Source: an uncultured Psychrobacter sp. (lineage in GTDB: Bacteria > Pseudomonadota > Gammaproteobacteria > Pseudomonadales > Moraxellaceae). From it: a stretch of 64,000 nucleotides of DNA. Of this stretch, positions 44,179 through 53,158 are shown in pieces (the first letter of the stretch is position 1; every line of letters begins with the position of its first letter). Below the pieces are notes generated by a model. That model ran no database searches and was not told the origin of the DNA. It saw nothing but the letters and a program-made list of their open reading frames with translations. The stretch spans positions 1 through 64,000 of the forward strand of contig CANMUI010000011.1 in NCBI GenBank assembly GCA_947501045.1. Reading direction: 5' to 3'. The position numbers and the translations under genes were made by a program.

Positions 44179-44850
44179 CTATTTTAGTACTTTGTTCAAC
44201 CACTGACCAATATTTTTGATCTGCGGCATACAAACTTGATGCGCCATCGGATAGCTATGGTATTCAACGTTGTAGCCTTTATTTTTTAAAAACTGCTGAG
44301 CTTGCTCACCCAAAACTACTGGAACGACAGGATCATGAGTACCATGCTCAATTAATACCGGTATATCCTTATTAGCGCTGTGGTAATGAATATCGTCATT
44401 GGTTGCAAAATAAGTGGATAACGCCATTAGACCTGCTAAACGTTGCTCGTAGCCTAGAGCAACATGATAAGCCACTGCTCCGCCTTGTGAGAATCCAGCT
44501 ATGACTATATGTTCAGGTTTCACGCCGCGCTCTATCTCACGAGTGATCAGATCACGAATTTGCTGGGAGGATTGCTCAATCTGCGCAGTATCTACTTTAC
44601 GCTCAAGACTCATCTCCAAAATATCATACCACGCTGGCATAACCATGCCGCCATTGATAGTCACGGGACGGTTTGGGGCGTGGGGAAAAATAAAACGTAC
44701 ACCCATACTATCACTCAAACCAAGCTGCGGTACTACTGGTTCAAAATCATGACCGCTAGCGCCTAGACCATGCAACCATATCACAGCGCGATCGATCTGT
44801 TTTTGTTCTGGGTTGTGCTCAACAATGACGGCGTCTAGATATTGACTCAT
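44179..44850 (-). CDS. Carboxylesterase/phospholipase of the alpha/beta-hydrolase fold
   Basis: A 223-residue cytoplasmic serine hydrolase of the phospholipase/carboxylesterase (abhydrolase_2) family. The catalytic triad is visible: Ser121 in GFSQGG, Asp173 in EHGTHDPVVP, His204 in MAHQVC. The oxyanion-region IWLHGLGASGHDF is near the N-terminus. Length matches the family. Physiological substrate cannot be assigned; relatives hydrolyse short-chain esters or lysophospholipids. AAGG precedes the ATG. Confidence 0.92.
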   Translation of the reverse strand: MSQYLDAVIVEHNPEQKQIDRAVIWLHGLGASGHDFEPVVPQLGLSDSMGVRFIFPHAPNRPVTINGGMVMPAWYDILEMSLERKVDTAQIEQSSQQIRDLITREIERGVKPEHIVIAGFSQGGAVAYHVALGYEQRLAGLMALSTYFATNDDIHYHSANKDIPVLIEHGTHDPVVPVVLGEQAQQFLKNKGYNVEYHSYPMAHQVCMPQIKNIGQWLNKVLK

Positions 44851-45062
44851 GTTATTTTCCTTATATTTTTTGATCGTTATCTTAAAATTGTGGCGCTTAG
44901 TATACTATAGCTGCCTAAAATCTTATATCTAGAACTACATAGCGATTATTCATTAATTTTTCACAACCTTTGATGACAGATAGCACAACTTAACCAGACT
45001 TTCATGCTAGGATAATTCTATAAAAATTATTCCATGCTATTTTGAAAGATAATATAAAACCT

Positions 45063-45836
45063 ATGACTCATATTTTATTAGTAGAAGATGATCCTGCGAT
45101 TGCTATGTCGCTCAAAATGACAGCTAAGCGCGAAGGTTGGCACATGACTTGGCTGGACAACGCCAATAGTGTACTCCCTATGCTGCGTAGTAATAAAAAT
45201 GACCAACCATTAAACCTTTCCGCTATCATTTTAGATGTGGGATTGCCGGACGGTGATGGTTTGAGCTTGTGTCAACAAATTCGGCATAGCACTGATATTG
45301 GATCGCTAAAAGATATCCCTATCGTGTTTTTGACTGCCCGTAGTGAGGAGGTAGATCGTATTTTAGGACTTGAGATGGGCGGCGATGACTACTGCGCCAA
45401 GCCTTTTAGTCCTCGCGAGCTAGTCGCTCGTTTAAAAGCAATATGGCGGCGCGAACAGCTGTTTCATGAGCAGTCTAATCATCATGATTCAGCAAAAAGC
45501 TTTGATGAGACAGTATCAGCTCAGGTTCTAACTTTTGAATGTCAATCAGGCAGCTGGCACTACCAACCACTAAATTATTCATTAAGCTGGCAAGATCAAA
45601 AGCTTGATTTGAGTAATACCGAACGTAAAATTCTGCTTGCTTTATTAAAAGCGCCCAATCAAGTCTTTAGCCGCGAACAACTACTAAATGCCGTCAGCGA
45701 CTATCCCGATCACCGCTTGGCACGCACAATAGACAGCCATGTCAAATCCATTCGCAAGCATCTAGCGACAGTCGATTCTAGTATTGACGTGATTCATACG
45801 CATCGCGGTCTTGGATATGCGCTATGTCCGGCTTAG
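45063..45836 (+). CDS. creB: OmpR-family response regulator, CreB-like
   Basis: Response regulator with phospho-acceptor Asp58 in ILDVGLPDGDG, counted from the ATG at 45063. The segment FLTARSEEVDRILGLEMG then AKPFSPRELVARL closely matches E. coli CreB. The C-terminal winged helix ends THRGLGYAL. An in-frame TTG at 45042 would add seven residues, but MTHILLVEDDP is the conserved start. A 40-residue insertion between receiver and DNA-binding domains (about 135-175) is unusual. It is followed after 57 bp by the cognate kinase. E. coli CreBC responds to carbon source and beta-lactam-type envelope stress. Confidence 0.87.
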   Translation: MTHILLVEDDPAIAMSLKMTAKREGWHMTWLDNANSVLPMLRSNKNDQPLNLSAIILDVGLPDGDGLSLCQQIRHSTDIGSLKDIPIVFLTARSEEVDRILGLEMGGDDYCAKPFSPRELVARLKAIWRREQLFHEQSNHHDSAKSFDETVSAQVLTFECQSGSWHYQPLNYSLSWQDQKLDLSNTERKILLALLKAPNQVFSREQLLNAVSDYPDHRLARTIDSHVKSIRKHLATVDSSIDVIHTHRGLGYALCPA

Positions 45837-45893
45837 TGCTCAACTTAAATTTTGAGCGCTATTCATTCAAACTCGCTCTATTTAGAATGATAA

Positions 45894-47687
45894 ATGACAT
45901 CTTCTAACTCCAATAATAGCTCTGATAGTCATCCTCACAACTTGGCTATTAACCCTACTAAAAAAGCTAGTAGTAGCGACAAATATGGCCAAAAAAACTG
46001 GTATGCTAAATTGCATCCCATCGGTGTCGCTGACCTGCAAAATAATGCGCCTAAACGTACGCTTAATCTAAGTATCTTTTTTAGAATCTGGCTGGCTGTG
46101 GCTTTGGTACTCATTGTCTGTGGTCTGGCGGCATTTACACAGCTATTTGGTTATGTCAAACCGACCGTACAGCAGGTTATTGAAGACACCTTATTAGATA
46201 CTAGCAAGCTACTGGCAGTGAGTCTACAGCTGCCATTACAGTCAGGACAATTGTATGAAGAAACTTATCAGCGCCAGCTTGACAGCGCGTTTATTGGTAT
46301 GCCTGCACTGACTAACCCTTCATCAAAAAGCAATAGCATAGAGCCTCAATATCGCATAAAAACTTACAGTAGCTTTCGAGTATACGTGACAGACCGACTT
46401 GGTATCGTTGTTTACGATTCACTCCCTACTTCTAACAATGCTGAAGGTAAAGATTATAGCAGCTGGAACGATGTTTACTTGACCTTGAAAGGACAGTATG
46501 GCGCGCGTAGCACTGTAAACAGCGATAACCAGCATAGCAATTCTATAAGTAGTGACTCTCTAAGTAGCAACCCTATTATGTATGTCGCTCAGCCTATAAA
46601 CGATGAAACGGGTACCCTTATAGGTGTTGTCAGTGTCGGTAAACCAGTCGCTAGCGTCCTACCCTACCTAAATGATACGCGCAATCGAATGCTGATCACA
46701 GCTCTGCTCATGACTCTTGCTGCTCTTATATTAGCTGGCCTTGTAGCATGGTGGCTCAAACAAAGTATTAGCCTCGTCACTCAATATACTAAAGCGCTAG
46801 CAGAAGATACTAAAAAACCTTACTTCTACTTAGGTCATGAATTAAATAGCTTAACTGACACGATCGAAACTATGAAGCACCGCTTGGAAAATAAAGCATA
46901 TGTCAGTGATTACGTGCACACCTTGACTCATGAGCTTAAAAGTCCGTTAACCGCGATTCGTGCTAGCAGTGAGCTGTTAGAAGATGACAAGCATCATAAT
47001 GGACTTGATAATGATGGTTTCGACAATGATAGCCTCGATGAAGAGGATCGGCGTATGCTTATTCAAACCATTGGCGAGCAAAGCATTAAAATACAACAGC
47101 TCATCGATCGATTACTACTACTAGCTAAAGTTGAGCAGCCTACTTTTAAATTAAACTGTCAGGTAATCAGTCTATTACCTATGCTAAAAAGCTTAGCGCA
47201 AGATAACAACTCTAAATTACAGCAGCAGCATCTGCCACCTATTGAATTTTATATCGATGAGCAGCCACTAGCAGACGTATCTAGCGCTGTCATTGAACAG
47301 CTCTGCGTTTACGCTGATAAGTTTTGGTTAGTACAGGCGCTGCAAAATATACTGGATAATGCTATTTATTTTGCTGAAAATGCAATCGTTATTTATATTC
47401 ATAGTACTGAACAAAGCGTGACGGTTAGTACCTTTAACGATGGTAAATTATTACCTGATTACGCCATTACTAAAGTTTTTGATCGCTATTTTAGCTTATC
47501 TCATCAGCATTATAGGCCTAACATTACGCCAAAAAAGGGCACGGGGCTGGGTTTAACCTTAGTCAAACAAGTCATAGAGCATCACGGTGGCAGCGTGAGC
47601 TTAAAGAACATTACAGCCGTTACTAACGATCAGCAGCTCACTGGCGTACAAGTAAGCCTCACCCTGCCTTTGACGAAAATTCATTAA
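45894..47687 (+). CDS. creC: Sensor histidine kinase, CreC-like
   Basis: A 597-residue membrane kinase. A 60-residue hydrophilic N-terminus precedes two transmembrane helices (about 63-88 and 262-290) around a periplasmic sensor domain. The sensor domain has DYSSWNDVYLTLKGQYGARS, a near match to E. coli CreC. The dimerisation/phospho-acceptor box HTLTHELKSPLTAIRASSE places the phosphorylated His at about 346. The ATP-binding domain has N-box NILDNAIYFAENA and KGTGLGLTLVKQVI. It is more than 100 residues longer than E. coli CreC because of the N-terminus, an Asp-rich insertion after the H-box and other inserts. No creD follows. Confidence 0.88.
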   Translation: MTSSNSNNSSDSHPHNLAINPTKKASSSDKYGQKNWYAKLHPIGVADLQNNAPKRTLNLSIFFRIWLAVALVLIVCGLAAFTQLFGYVKPTVQQVIEDTLLDTSKLLAVSLQLPLQSGQLYEETYQRQLDSAFIGMPALTNPSSKSNSIEPQYRIKTYSSFRVYVTDRLGIVVYDSLPTSNNAEGKDYSSWNDVYLTLKGQYGARSTVNSDNQHSNSISSDSLSSNPIMYVAQPINDETGTLIGVVSVGKPVASVLPYLNDTRNRMLITALLMTLAALILAGLVAWWLKQSISLVTQYTKALAEDTKKPYFYLGHELNSLTDTIETMKHRLENKAYVSDYVHTLTHELKSPLTAIRASSELLEDDKHHNGLDNDGFDNDSLDEEDRRMLIQTIGEQSIKIQQLIDRLLLLAKVEQPTFKLNCQVISLLPMLKSLAQDNNSKLQQQHLPPIEFYIDEQPLADVSSAVIEQLCVYADKFWLVQALQNILDNAIYFAENAIVIYIHSTEQSVTVSTFNDGKLLPDYAITKVFDRYFSLSHQHYRPNITPKKGTGLGLTLVKQVIEHHGGSVSLKNITAVTNDQQLTGVQVSLTLPLTKIH

Positions 47688-47807
47688 ATTTCCATTGCTC
47701 TTACACATGTTTTATATCGCTTTGTTTTACAATAGTTTTGCTTGAAAAATAATTTCGTTTAGAGTCATTATCAAAACAGCAATCATTAGAGCAAAGGATA
47801 TAGCTTT

Positions 47808-48020
47808 ATGAAAAGCACTTTTACTGAAAATAAACTTATCGACAGCTTTGCTAAACAGTTACTAGGACATAGTCGCCACGATTGTACTCAACTCTTAGCA
47901 GACTCAGGCGTTAACAGCATCAGCTTTGCGCATTGGTTAGCTATTCCAAACCAGCAATTGTTATTAGTATTCAGACATCAACAATGTGTGGCTATCGATT
48001 ACTATAAGATTGCCGCTTAG
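47808..48020 (+). CDS. Small hypothetical protein downstream of creBC
   Basis: A 70-residue soluble-looking protein with two cysteines (HDCTQ, QQCVA), no signal peptide or membrane helix. AAAGGA lies about nine bases before the ATG, and codon use is like its neighbours, so it is probably a real gene. It occupies the place where creD usually follows creC, 120 bp after creC, but has no resemblance to CreD. Function unknown. Confidence 0.65.
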   Translation: MKSTFTENKLIDSFAKQLLGHSRHDCTQLLADSGVNSISFAHWLAIPNQQLLLVFRHQQCVAIDYYKIAA

Positions 48021-48041
48021 AGCTGATTTATAACTAGCCAC

Positions 48042-48091
48042 AAAAAAGCCCTTTGTATTTTTTATGCAAACCAGACATAAATACAAAGGGC
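48042..48091 (-). terminator. Bidirectional-type terminator between the small gene and aroC
   Basis: GCCCTTTGTATTT (48048-48060) and AAATACAAAGGGC (48079-48091) form a perfect 13-bp stem. On the minus strand it is followed by TTTTTT, so it terminates aroC; it also lies after the plus-strand small gene. Confidence 0.9.
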
Positions 48092-48118
48092 ACATTATTT
48101 TGTTATAGCGATAAGCTG

Positions 48119-49222
48119 TTAAGTAATGGACTCAACTGGCGGCTCAACGTCCCCGTTTTGACCACGGTGGCGCAAGTAATGATCAAGTAGCACAATGGCT
48201 AGCATCGCCTCAGCGATAGGCGTTGCACGCACACCAACACAGGGGTCGTGACGACCTTTAGTTAGCATATCAATGGGCTCACCTTGGGTGTTAATACTCT
48301 TGCCAGCGGTAGTAATACTAGAGGTTGGTTTGAGAGCGATACCGACGCGAATGTCTTGCCCTGAGGAGATACCGCCCAAAATACCACCAGCATGATTGGC
48401 CGTAAAACCATCAGGGGTCAGCTCATCCCGAGACTTGTGCCCAAACTGTCCGGCAACTGCCATACCATCGCCAATCTCAACGCCTTTGACCGCGTTGATG
48501 CTCATCATTGCATGAGCAATTTCAGCATCTAAGCGATCAAATACTGGCTCACCAAGCCCTACAGGGACACCGCTTGCAATAATCTCAAGACGCGCGCCGC
48601 AGCTGGTGCCTTCGCGGCGCAGACGATCGATCAAAGCCTCAAAGCGCTCTACTGCCTCAGAATCAGCACTAAAAAACGGATTGCTATTAACAAAGTCCCA
48701 GTCGATCTGGCTTGGATCTAATACTTCGCTATATTCATTACCGATTTGAGTGACATGGCCATGAATTTGTACGCCCAATCGATCTTGCAAGTACTTCTTA
48801 GCGATTGCGCCAGCTGCCACGCGCATAGCAGTTTCGCGAGCTGAGGAACGTCCGCCGCCGCGATAGTCGCGAAAACCATATTTCATACTATAAGTATAGT
48901 CAGCGTGCCCTGGGCGAAAAGTATCCTTGATATCGCTATAGTCTTTGGATTTTTGATTGGTATTGCGAATCAAGAGGCCGATGGACGTTCCTGTGGTTCG
49001 ACCTTCAAATACTCCAGATATAATCTCAACCTCATCAGACTCACGGCGCTGAGTGGCATATTTAGAAGTACCGGGCTTACGGCGGTCTAAGTCAACTTGC
49101 AAATCAGCTTCAGATAATTCTAACCCTGGCGGTACGCCATCGACGATTGCCATCAGACCAGCGCCATGCGACTCACCGCACGTAGTCACGCAAAAAAGCT
49201 TTCCTATACTGTTGCCTGCCAT
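48119..49222 (-). CDS. aroC: Chorismate synthase
   Basis: Last step of the shikimate pathway: 5-enolpyruvylshikimate-3-phosphate to chorismate with reduced FMN. The 367 residues are full length. Signatures are CGESHGAGLMAIVDGVPPG, TFRPGHADYTYSMKYG, DYRGGGRSSARETAMRVAAG and NHAGGILGGISSGQDI. AAGGGA precedes the ATG. It lies 73 bases downstream of prmB start-to-end order on the same strand; prmB-aroC adjacency is also found in E. coli. Confidence 0.98.
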   Translation of the reverse strand: MAGNSIGKLFCVTTCGESHGAGLMAIVDGVPPGLELSEADLQVDLDRRKPGTSKYATQRRESDEVEIISGVFEGRTTGTSIGLLIRNTNQKSKDYSDIKDTFRPGHADYTYSMKYGFRDYRGGGRSSARETAMRVAAGAIAKKYLQDRLGVQIHGHVTQIGNEYSEVLDPSQIDWDFVNSNPFFSADSEAVERFEALIDRLRREGTSCGARLEIIASGVPVGLGEPVFDRLDAEIAHAMMSINAVKGVEIGDGMAVAGQFGHKSRDELTPDGFTANHAGGILGGISSGQDIRVGIALKPTSSITTAGKSINTQGEPIDMLTKGRHDPCVGVRATPIAEAMLAIVLLDHYLRHRGQNGDVEPPVESIT

Positions 49223-49295
49223 ATCTTCCCTTGAATAGTTTAAATCTGTTATTGGAGGTTTATTTATCGCTACTGTTTATCACTACGCCTTATCT

Positions 49296-50474
49296 CTACT
49301 GACCATCATCTAGTAGTTCTACATAACGAGCAAACAGCGCTCGATGCTCCATGAGCTCATCATAAGTAATAGCAAAAACCCCATGACCACCATGGGCAAA
49401 TCTTAACCAATCAAATTGTATATCAGGATAAGCTTGGTTGAGCGCCCATTCACTATCGCCCACTTCGCAAACTAGTAAACCTTCAGGACTAAGATAATCC
49501 GGTGCTTCAAATAAGATGCGATGTACCAAATCTAGTCCATCTTGACCAGCTGCGAGTGCTTGCTCAGGCTCATACAAGAATTCAGGCGGCAAGTCGGCCA
49601 TAATCGCCGCATCGACATAGGGCGGATTGGTAACGATCAGCTCGTATTGATGATCCGCTGGTATTTTTGCAAATAAATCGGACTCAATCACATTGACTTG
49701 ATGACTTAGATCATGATGATCGACGTTGACCATAGCAACTTCCAGCGCGCCTTTATCAATATCAGCGGCATCAACTAGCGCATCGACAAAGCGCGTAGCA
49801 AGAGCAATAGCAATACAGCCCGAACCGGTACACAAATCTAAAATGCGCTCGGGCTGCGACAGCTGCTTTACCTCAAGACCATGGTCATAAAATACGGCTG
49901 GCTGCTCATTTGCCATAGCCGCATTCATTACAGTCCCAAGCGGTTTAGCAAGCTCATTGACCTCAAAATAAGGATAAAACTGTTGGCGGATCAATTCAGC
50001 AACTGGCGAGCGCGGAATTAGGACGCGCTCATCAACATAAAACGGCAAATCACAAAAATAAGCTAGATTAATCAGGTAGCTCAAAGGCTTACGATCTGTG
50101 ATACGTGCTTCTAGTAAGCTTAGTACCATTTGCTTCTCTGAATTAGTCAGACGGCAATCAAGTATCTGCTCGTTTGCCGCCCAATCTAAAGATAAAGAAT
50201 GCAAAACGATAGCAGATGCCTCAGCAAACTCATCAGTCGTACCTTGTGCGACAACCACATCGTAGTTACGCAACTGCGTCACAGCAAAACGAATAAAATC
50301 GCGAATACTAAATAACTGTTCATGTGCTTCTACAAGCTCACTGTGCAAAGCGGCAAACTCACTATCCTGTGAATCTAATTCCGAATTTTCAAAATCGTCT
50401 TCATCAAAGTACTCGTTGTGGTCAAGCTGTTGATTTTGAAAATCTTCTGCGCTCATTACTTGGTCTTCTGACAT
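49296..50474 (-). CDS. prmB: Ribosomal protein L3 glutamine methyltransferase
   Basis: S-adenosylmethionine-dependent N5-glutamine methyltransferase acting on ribosomal protein L3. The SAM motif ILDLCTGSGCIAIALATRF and the catalytic VTNPPYVDAAIMADLPPEF are diagnostic, with QDGLDLVHRIL after. The start is set at 50474, because AAAGGTG sits eight bases upstream; an ATG at 50525 lacks a ribosome site. At 392 residues it is about 80 longer than the E. coli enzyme, owing to an acidic N-terminal extension of about 45 residues and an insertion of about 30 residues before the SAM motif. Confidence 0.92.
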   Translation of the reverse strand: MSEDQVMSAEDFQNQQLDHNEYFDEDDFENSELDSQDSEFAALHSELVEAHEQLFSIRDFIRFAVTQLRNYDVVVAQGTTDEFAEASAIVLHSLSLDWAANEQILDCRLTNSEKQMVLSLLEARITDRKPLSYLINLAYFCDLPFYVDERVLIPRSPVAELIRQQFYPYFEVNELAKPLGTVMNAAMANEQPAVFYDHGLEVKQLSQPERILDLCTGSGCIAIALATRFVDALVDAADIDKGALEVAMVNVDHHDLSHQVNVIESDLFAKIPADHQYELIVTNPPYVDAAIMADLPPEFLYEPEQALAAGQDGLDLVHRILFEAPDYLSPEGLLVCEVGDSEWALNQAYPDIQFDWLRFAHGGHGVFAITYDELMEHRALFARYVELLDDGQ

Positions 50475-50806
50475 ATCGCACCTTTGATTAAAAACTTGTG
50501 ACTTGAATGAAAAACTGCTTAGCATTATAGACGCAAACGTTATAGAGCGCCAATGGCTATCACCAATTAATGGTTGCTTATTATTGTGAACTTTATATGC
50601 GTTAGTACCTTACTATAGCCTTGCTATACGAATAATTCACGCAATGATAGTAGTGATACTATTAGCCAAGTCTCACTTGTTTGTAGTCAATACGTCAGCA
50701 TCTGACGCTTAGTATTTCAGTACTACAAAAAGATGTGTCAAAAGTTTGCGTAGCATCCAAATTATGCGCATAATAGCCCCATTATAATTATCAGATGTGA
50801 TTAGAT

Positions 50807-52321
50807 ATGATGAAAACAAAGTTCAAAATAAGACCACTTATGACTGCTATGTCTATCGCTGTCCTCGGCGCTAGCCTAAATATCAGCGTCTTCGCTGCGT
50901 CTAATGATACTAGCACTGCTTATAAAGACGCTGCTACGACCAATAATAACACACGTGCTCTACCAGTACGCACAACTAAAAAACTACCTAGTATGGCTAT
51001 GCTAGCGAGCCTTGATGTGCAGGAAAGTCGTAGTACCTCAATCGATACGGATAGGTCAATTGATACGCCTACCTTAGATGATAATAACCCTTTTAATACT
51101 AACGAACCTGTTACGATGCCCAAGATCAAACCTCAATCTACGGATCGTATGGGTCAATTGATTGACAACAAGCGTGAGCAAAGATCAGCTTCTGAGGCGG
51201 TGATCGTCGACAACATGAGTGCTGAGGAGCTGACACGTAAAGATGAATATGCTGAGCGCACTGATGACATCAGCGAAGGCCAAGCGGTCGTTAATCCTAG
51301 CGGCGCCTTGTCTGATAGTGCTGCAGATTCATTGACATTTGAAGCACCTATTAACGTACAGCGCCAAGACATTAACGATGACTCATCAATCAAAAGTATC
51401 GTGGATAAAGACGGCAAAACTTATACTACTCTTGATTTGTCAAGTTACGCGCAGCAAGTAAACAATGCTACGTGGTCACCAAATATGAATGTCAATTCAG
51501 CAATGACTATCAAGATGCAAGCTTTGCTCGATTGGAACCACGCATCGCCGGGCCCTGTTGATGGCGGCTGGGGTATGAATAGTAAAAAAGCGTTAACCAA
51601 CTTCCAAACGATGAAAGGTCTGCCAGCTAATGGTAAGCTTGACCAAAAAACTTGGAATGCCTTAACCAAAAATATTCCTGCCAATAAACCAGTACTGGTC
51701 ACTTATACCTTGACTGATGAGGATATTAATACCAATTTTGCAACGACGCCTTCAGGTTCAGAGGCCAAGTCAAAAATGAAAGGCCTATATTATCAAGACA
51801 TCAAAGAGATGCTCGCTGAGCGTTTCCATATGGATGTACGCTACCTCGATAAGCTAAATAAAAACAAAAAGTACGAAGCTGGGGAGACGATTACGGTCTT
51901 AAATACGCGTACGCCGCTCAATGAGCGCATTAACCGCGTCGTGGCTGACAAGGCAAGTAAGACCCTTTATGCTTATAACGGTGATAAACTCGTAGCCACT
52001 TATCCTACCACGATCGGTAGTGATGCCACGCCTTCGCCGCAGGGTACTTTTAAAATCATCAATAGAGTCAAAATGCCTTGGTATAAGGCCACCGTTGGTG
52101 AAGGCAGCGACAAGAAAGTACACATGTTACCACCAGGACCGAATAATCCAGTGGGCGTGGTGTGGATGGGGTTATCAAAACCTTCTTATGGTATTCACGG
52201 CTCGCCCAAACCTGAAGGCATTAGCCGCCAAGCATCAGCAGGCTGTGTTCGTCTGACTAACTGGGACGTGCTTGAGGTCTATGCTAATATTGAAAACGGT
52301 GCTAAAGTTGAACTAAGATAG
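50807..52321 (+). CDS. L,D-transpeptidase (YkuD) with peptidoglycan-binding domain
   Basis: Exported 504-residue cell-wall enzyme forming or modifying peptide cross-links. A signal peptide ends near residue 30 (SVFAAS). A disordered region of about 190 residues follows. A PG_binding_1 domain lies at about 225-290 (MKMQALLDWNHASPGPVDGG-type, KALTNFQTMKGLPANG), then a LysM-like linker. The YkuD catalytic domain carries IHGSPKPEGISRQASAGCVR, with His and Cys as catalytic residues (Cys near 479). Two adjacent ATG codons (50807, 50810) are possible. Transcribed alone, with a terminator after it. Confidence 0.92.
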   Translation: MMKTKFKIRPLMTAMSIAVLGASLNISVFAASNDTSTAYKDAATTNNNTRALPVRTTKKLPSMAMLASLDVQESRSTSIDTDRSIDTPTLDDNNPFNTNEPVTMPKIKPQSTDRMGQLIDNKREQRSASEAVIVDNMSAEELTRKDEYAERTDDISEGQAVVNPSGALSDSAADSLTFEAPINVQRQDINDDSSIKSIVDKDGKTYTTLDLSSYAQQVNNATWSPNMNVNSAMTIKMQALLDWNHASPGPVDGGWGMNSKKALTNFQTMKGLPANGKLDQKTWNALTKNIPANKPVLVTYTLTDEDINTNFATTPSGSEAKSKMKGLYYQDIKEMLAERFHMDVRYLDKLNKNKKYEAGETITVLNTRTPLNERINRVVADKASKTLYAYNGDKLVATYPTTIGSDATPSPQGTFKIINRVKMPWYKATVGEGSDKKVHMLPPGPNNPVGVVWMGLSKPSYGIHGSPKPEGISRQASAGCVRLTNWDVLEVYANIENGAKVELR

Positions 52322-52376
52322 TCAAGTGCTCCTCAAAAATAAGCTTGTCTTATAGCACTATTATTATAAATAAAAT

Positions 52377-52406
52377 TAAAAGACCTTTATAAAAAGGTCT
52401 TTTTTA
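52377..52406 (+). terminator. Rho-independent terminator of the L,D-transpeptidase gene
   Basis: AAAAGACCTT pairs with AAGGTCTTTT around a short AT loop, followed by T residues. Confidence 0.88.
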
Positions 52407-52437
52407 TGGCTCAAAGGTTATTTATCTTAACATCCAT

Positions 52438-52466
52438 TAAAAAAGCAGCCTCTAGCAGACTGCTTT
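52438..52466 (-). terminator. Rho-independent terminator of the two-helix protein gene
   Basis: On the minus strand AAAGCAG and CTGCTTT form a 7-bp stem followed by T residues, about 50 bases beyond the stop at 52517. Confidence 0.7.
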
Positions 52467-52516
52467 AGAGATTAACAATTTTTCAATTATCACAAGTGCT
52501 GATTGCTATAAACGTA

Positions 52517-52735
52517 TTATACTCGGTGGCCGTTTTCTTCTTCGTCACCAGTAATGTTAGCAATTTTTTTAGTAAAGAATAACCCCGCTGGAATAGAGAC
52601 CAAAAGTCCAACAACTACTGCAATTTGAATATGAGGTATTTCATTAAATCCTGTGACTAAAGCAGTAATAATAAGCAAACCAACGATAACGGTCGCTGCC
52701 ATAGAATAAATCATCGAAAATAGAGGCCAGTTCAT
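52517..52735 (-). CDS. Small two-helix membrane protein
   Basis: A 72-residue protein with two predicted transmembrane helices (about 8-28, MIYSMAATVIVGLLIITALV; about 36-54, IQIAVVVGLLVSIPAGLFF) and a short charged C-terminus (DEEENGHRV). AAGG precedes the ATG. Small proteins of this shape are common in gammaproteobacteria and often left as hypothetical. It has its own terminator. Function unknown. Confidence 0.72.
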   Translation of the reverse strand: MNWPLFSMIYSMAATVIVGLLIITALVTGFNEIPHIQIAVVVGLLVSIPAGLFFTKKIANITGDEEENGHRV

Positions 52736-53158
52736 AGTTTAAACCTTATAATTTATGTGGGTATACCTATAGTTATACACTAAATCCACATAGAAAGTAA
52801 GCTATTGGCCTTGACTTGCAAGCTATTAATACTCTACCACTTGTCTATAAAACCATGTTATTATTAGGGACTTATCTGTTAGTAATTTTTAGATTCCTAG
52901 CTACTGTTAACTAGCTACTAGCAAACAGTAAATAACTTAGCAACCCATCAATTCTATATTTATTTTCAATCGTTGATACTATCTCCTACCTTTTCCTCTT
53001 TATAAAGTCTACTACCCTTACTTTTAATATCTTCTGCATTTAAATCTTAATCTCTCCATACCTCCAGTAACATTATTCAGTCATAAAAAAAGCTACACTT
53101 TTGTCACTCTTCTATTACAATAATTATTCTCTTTGTTCTCTACGAAAGTGCTGTTGCC
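52736..53158. other. Divergent intergenic region with a lone MITE-end-like sequence
   Basis: AT-rich, holding promoters for the two divergent genes. TATTAGGGACTTATCTG at 52862-52878 closely matches the terminal repeat of the element at 39464, but I find no mate within the next 300 bases. No gene is seen. Confidence 0.45.

Noticed and set aside
44955..44975. Possible CreB site (TTCAC...TTCAC) before creB
   Set aside because: Only one TTCAC half is present; the second half does not match.
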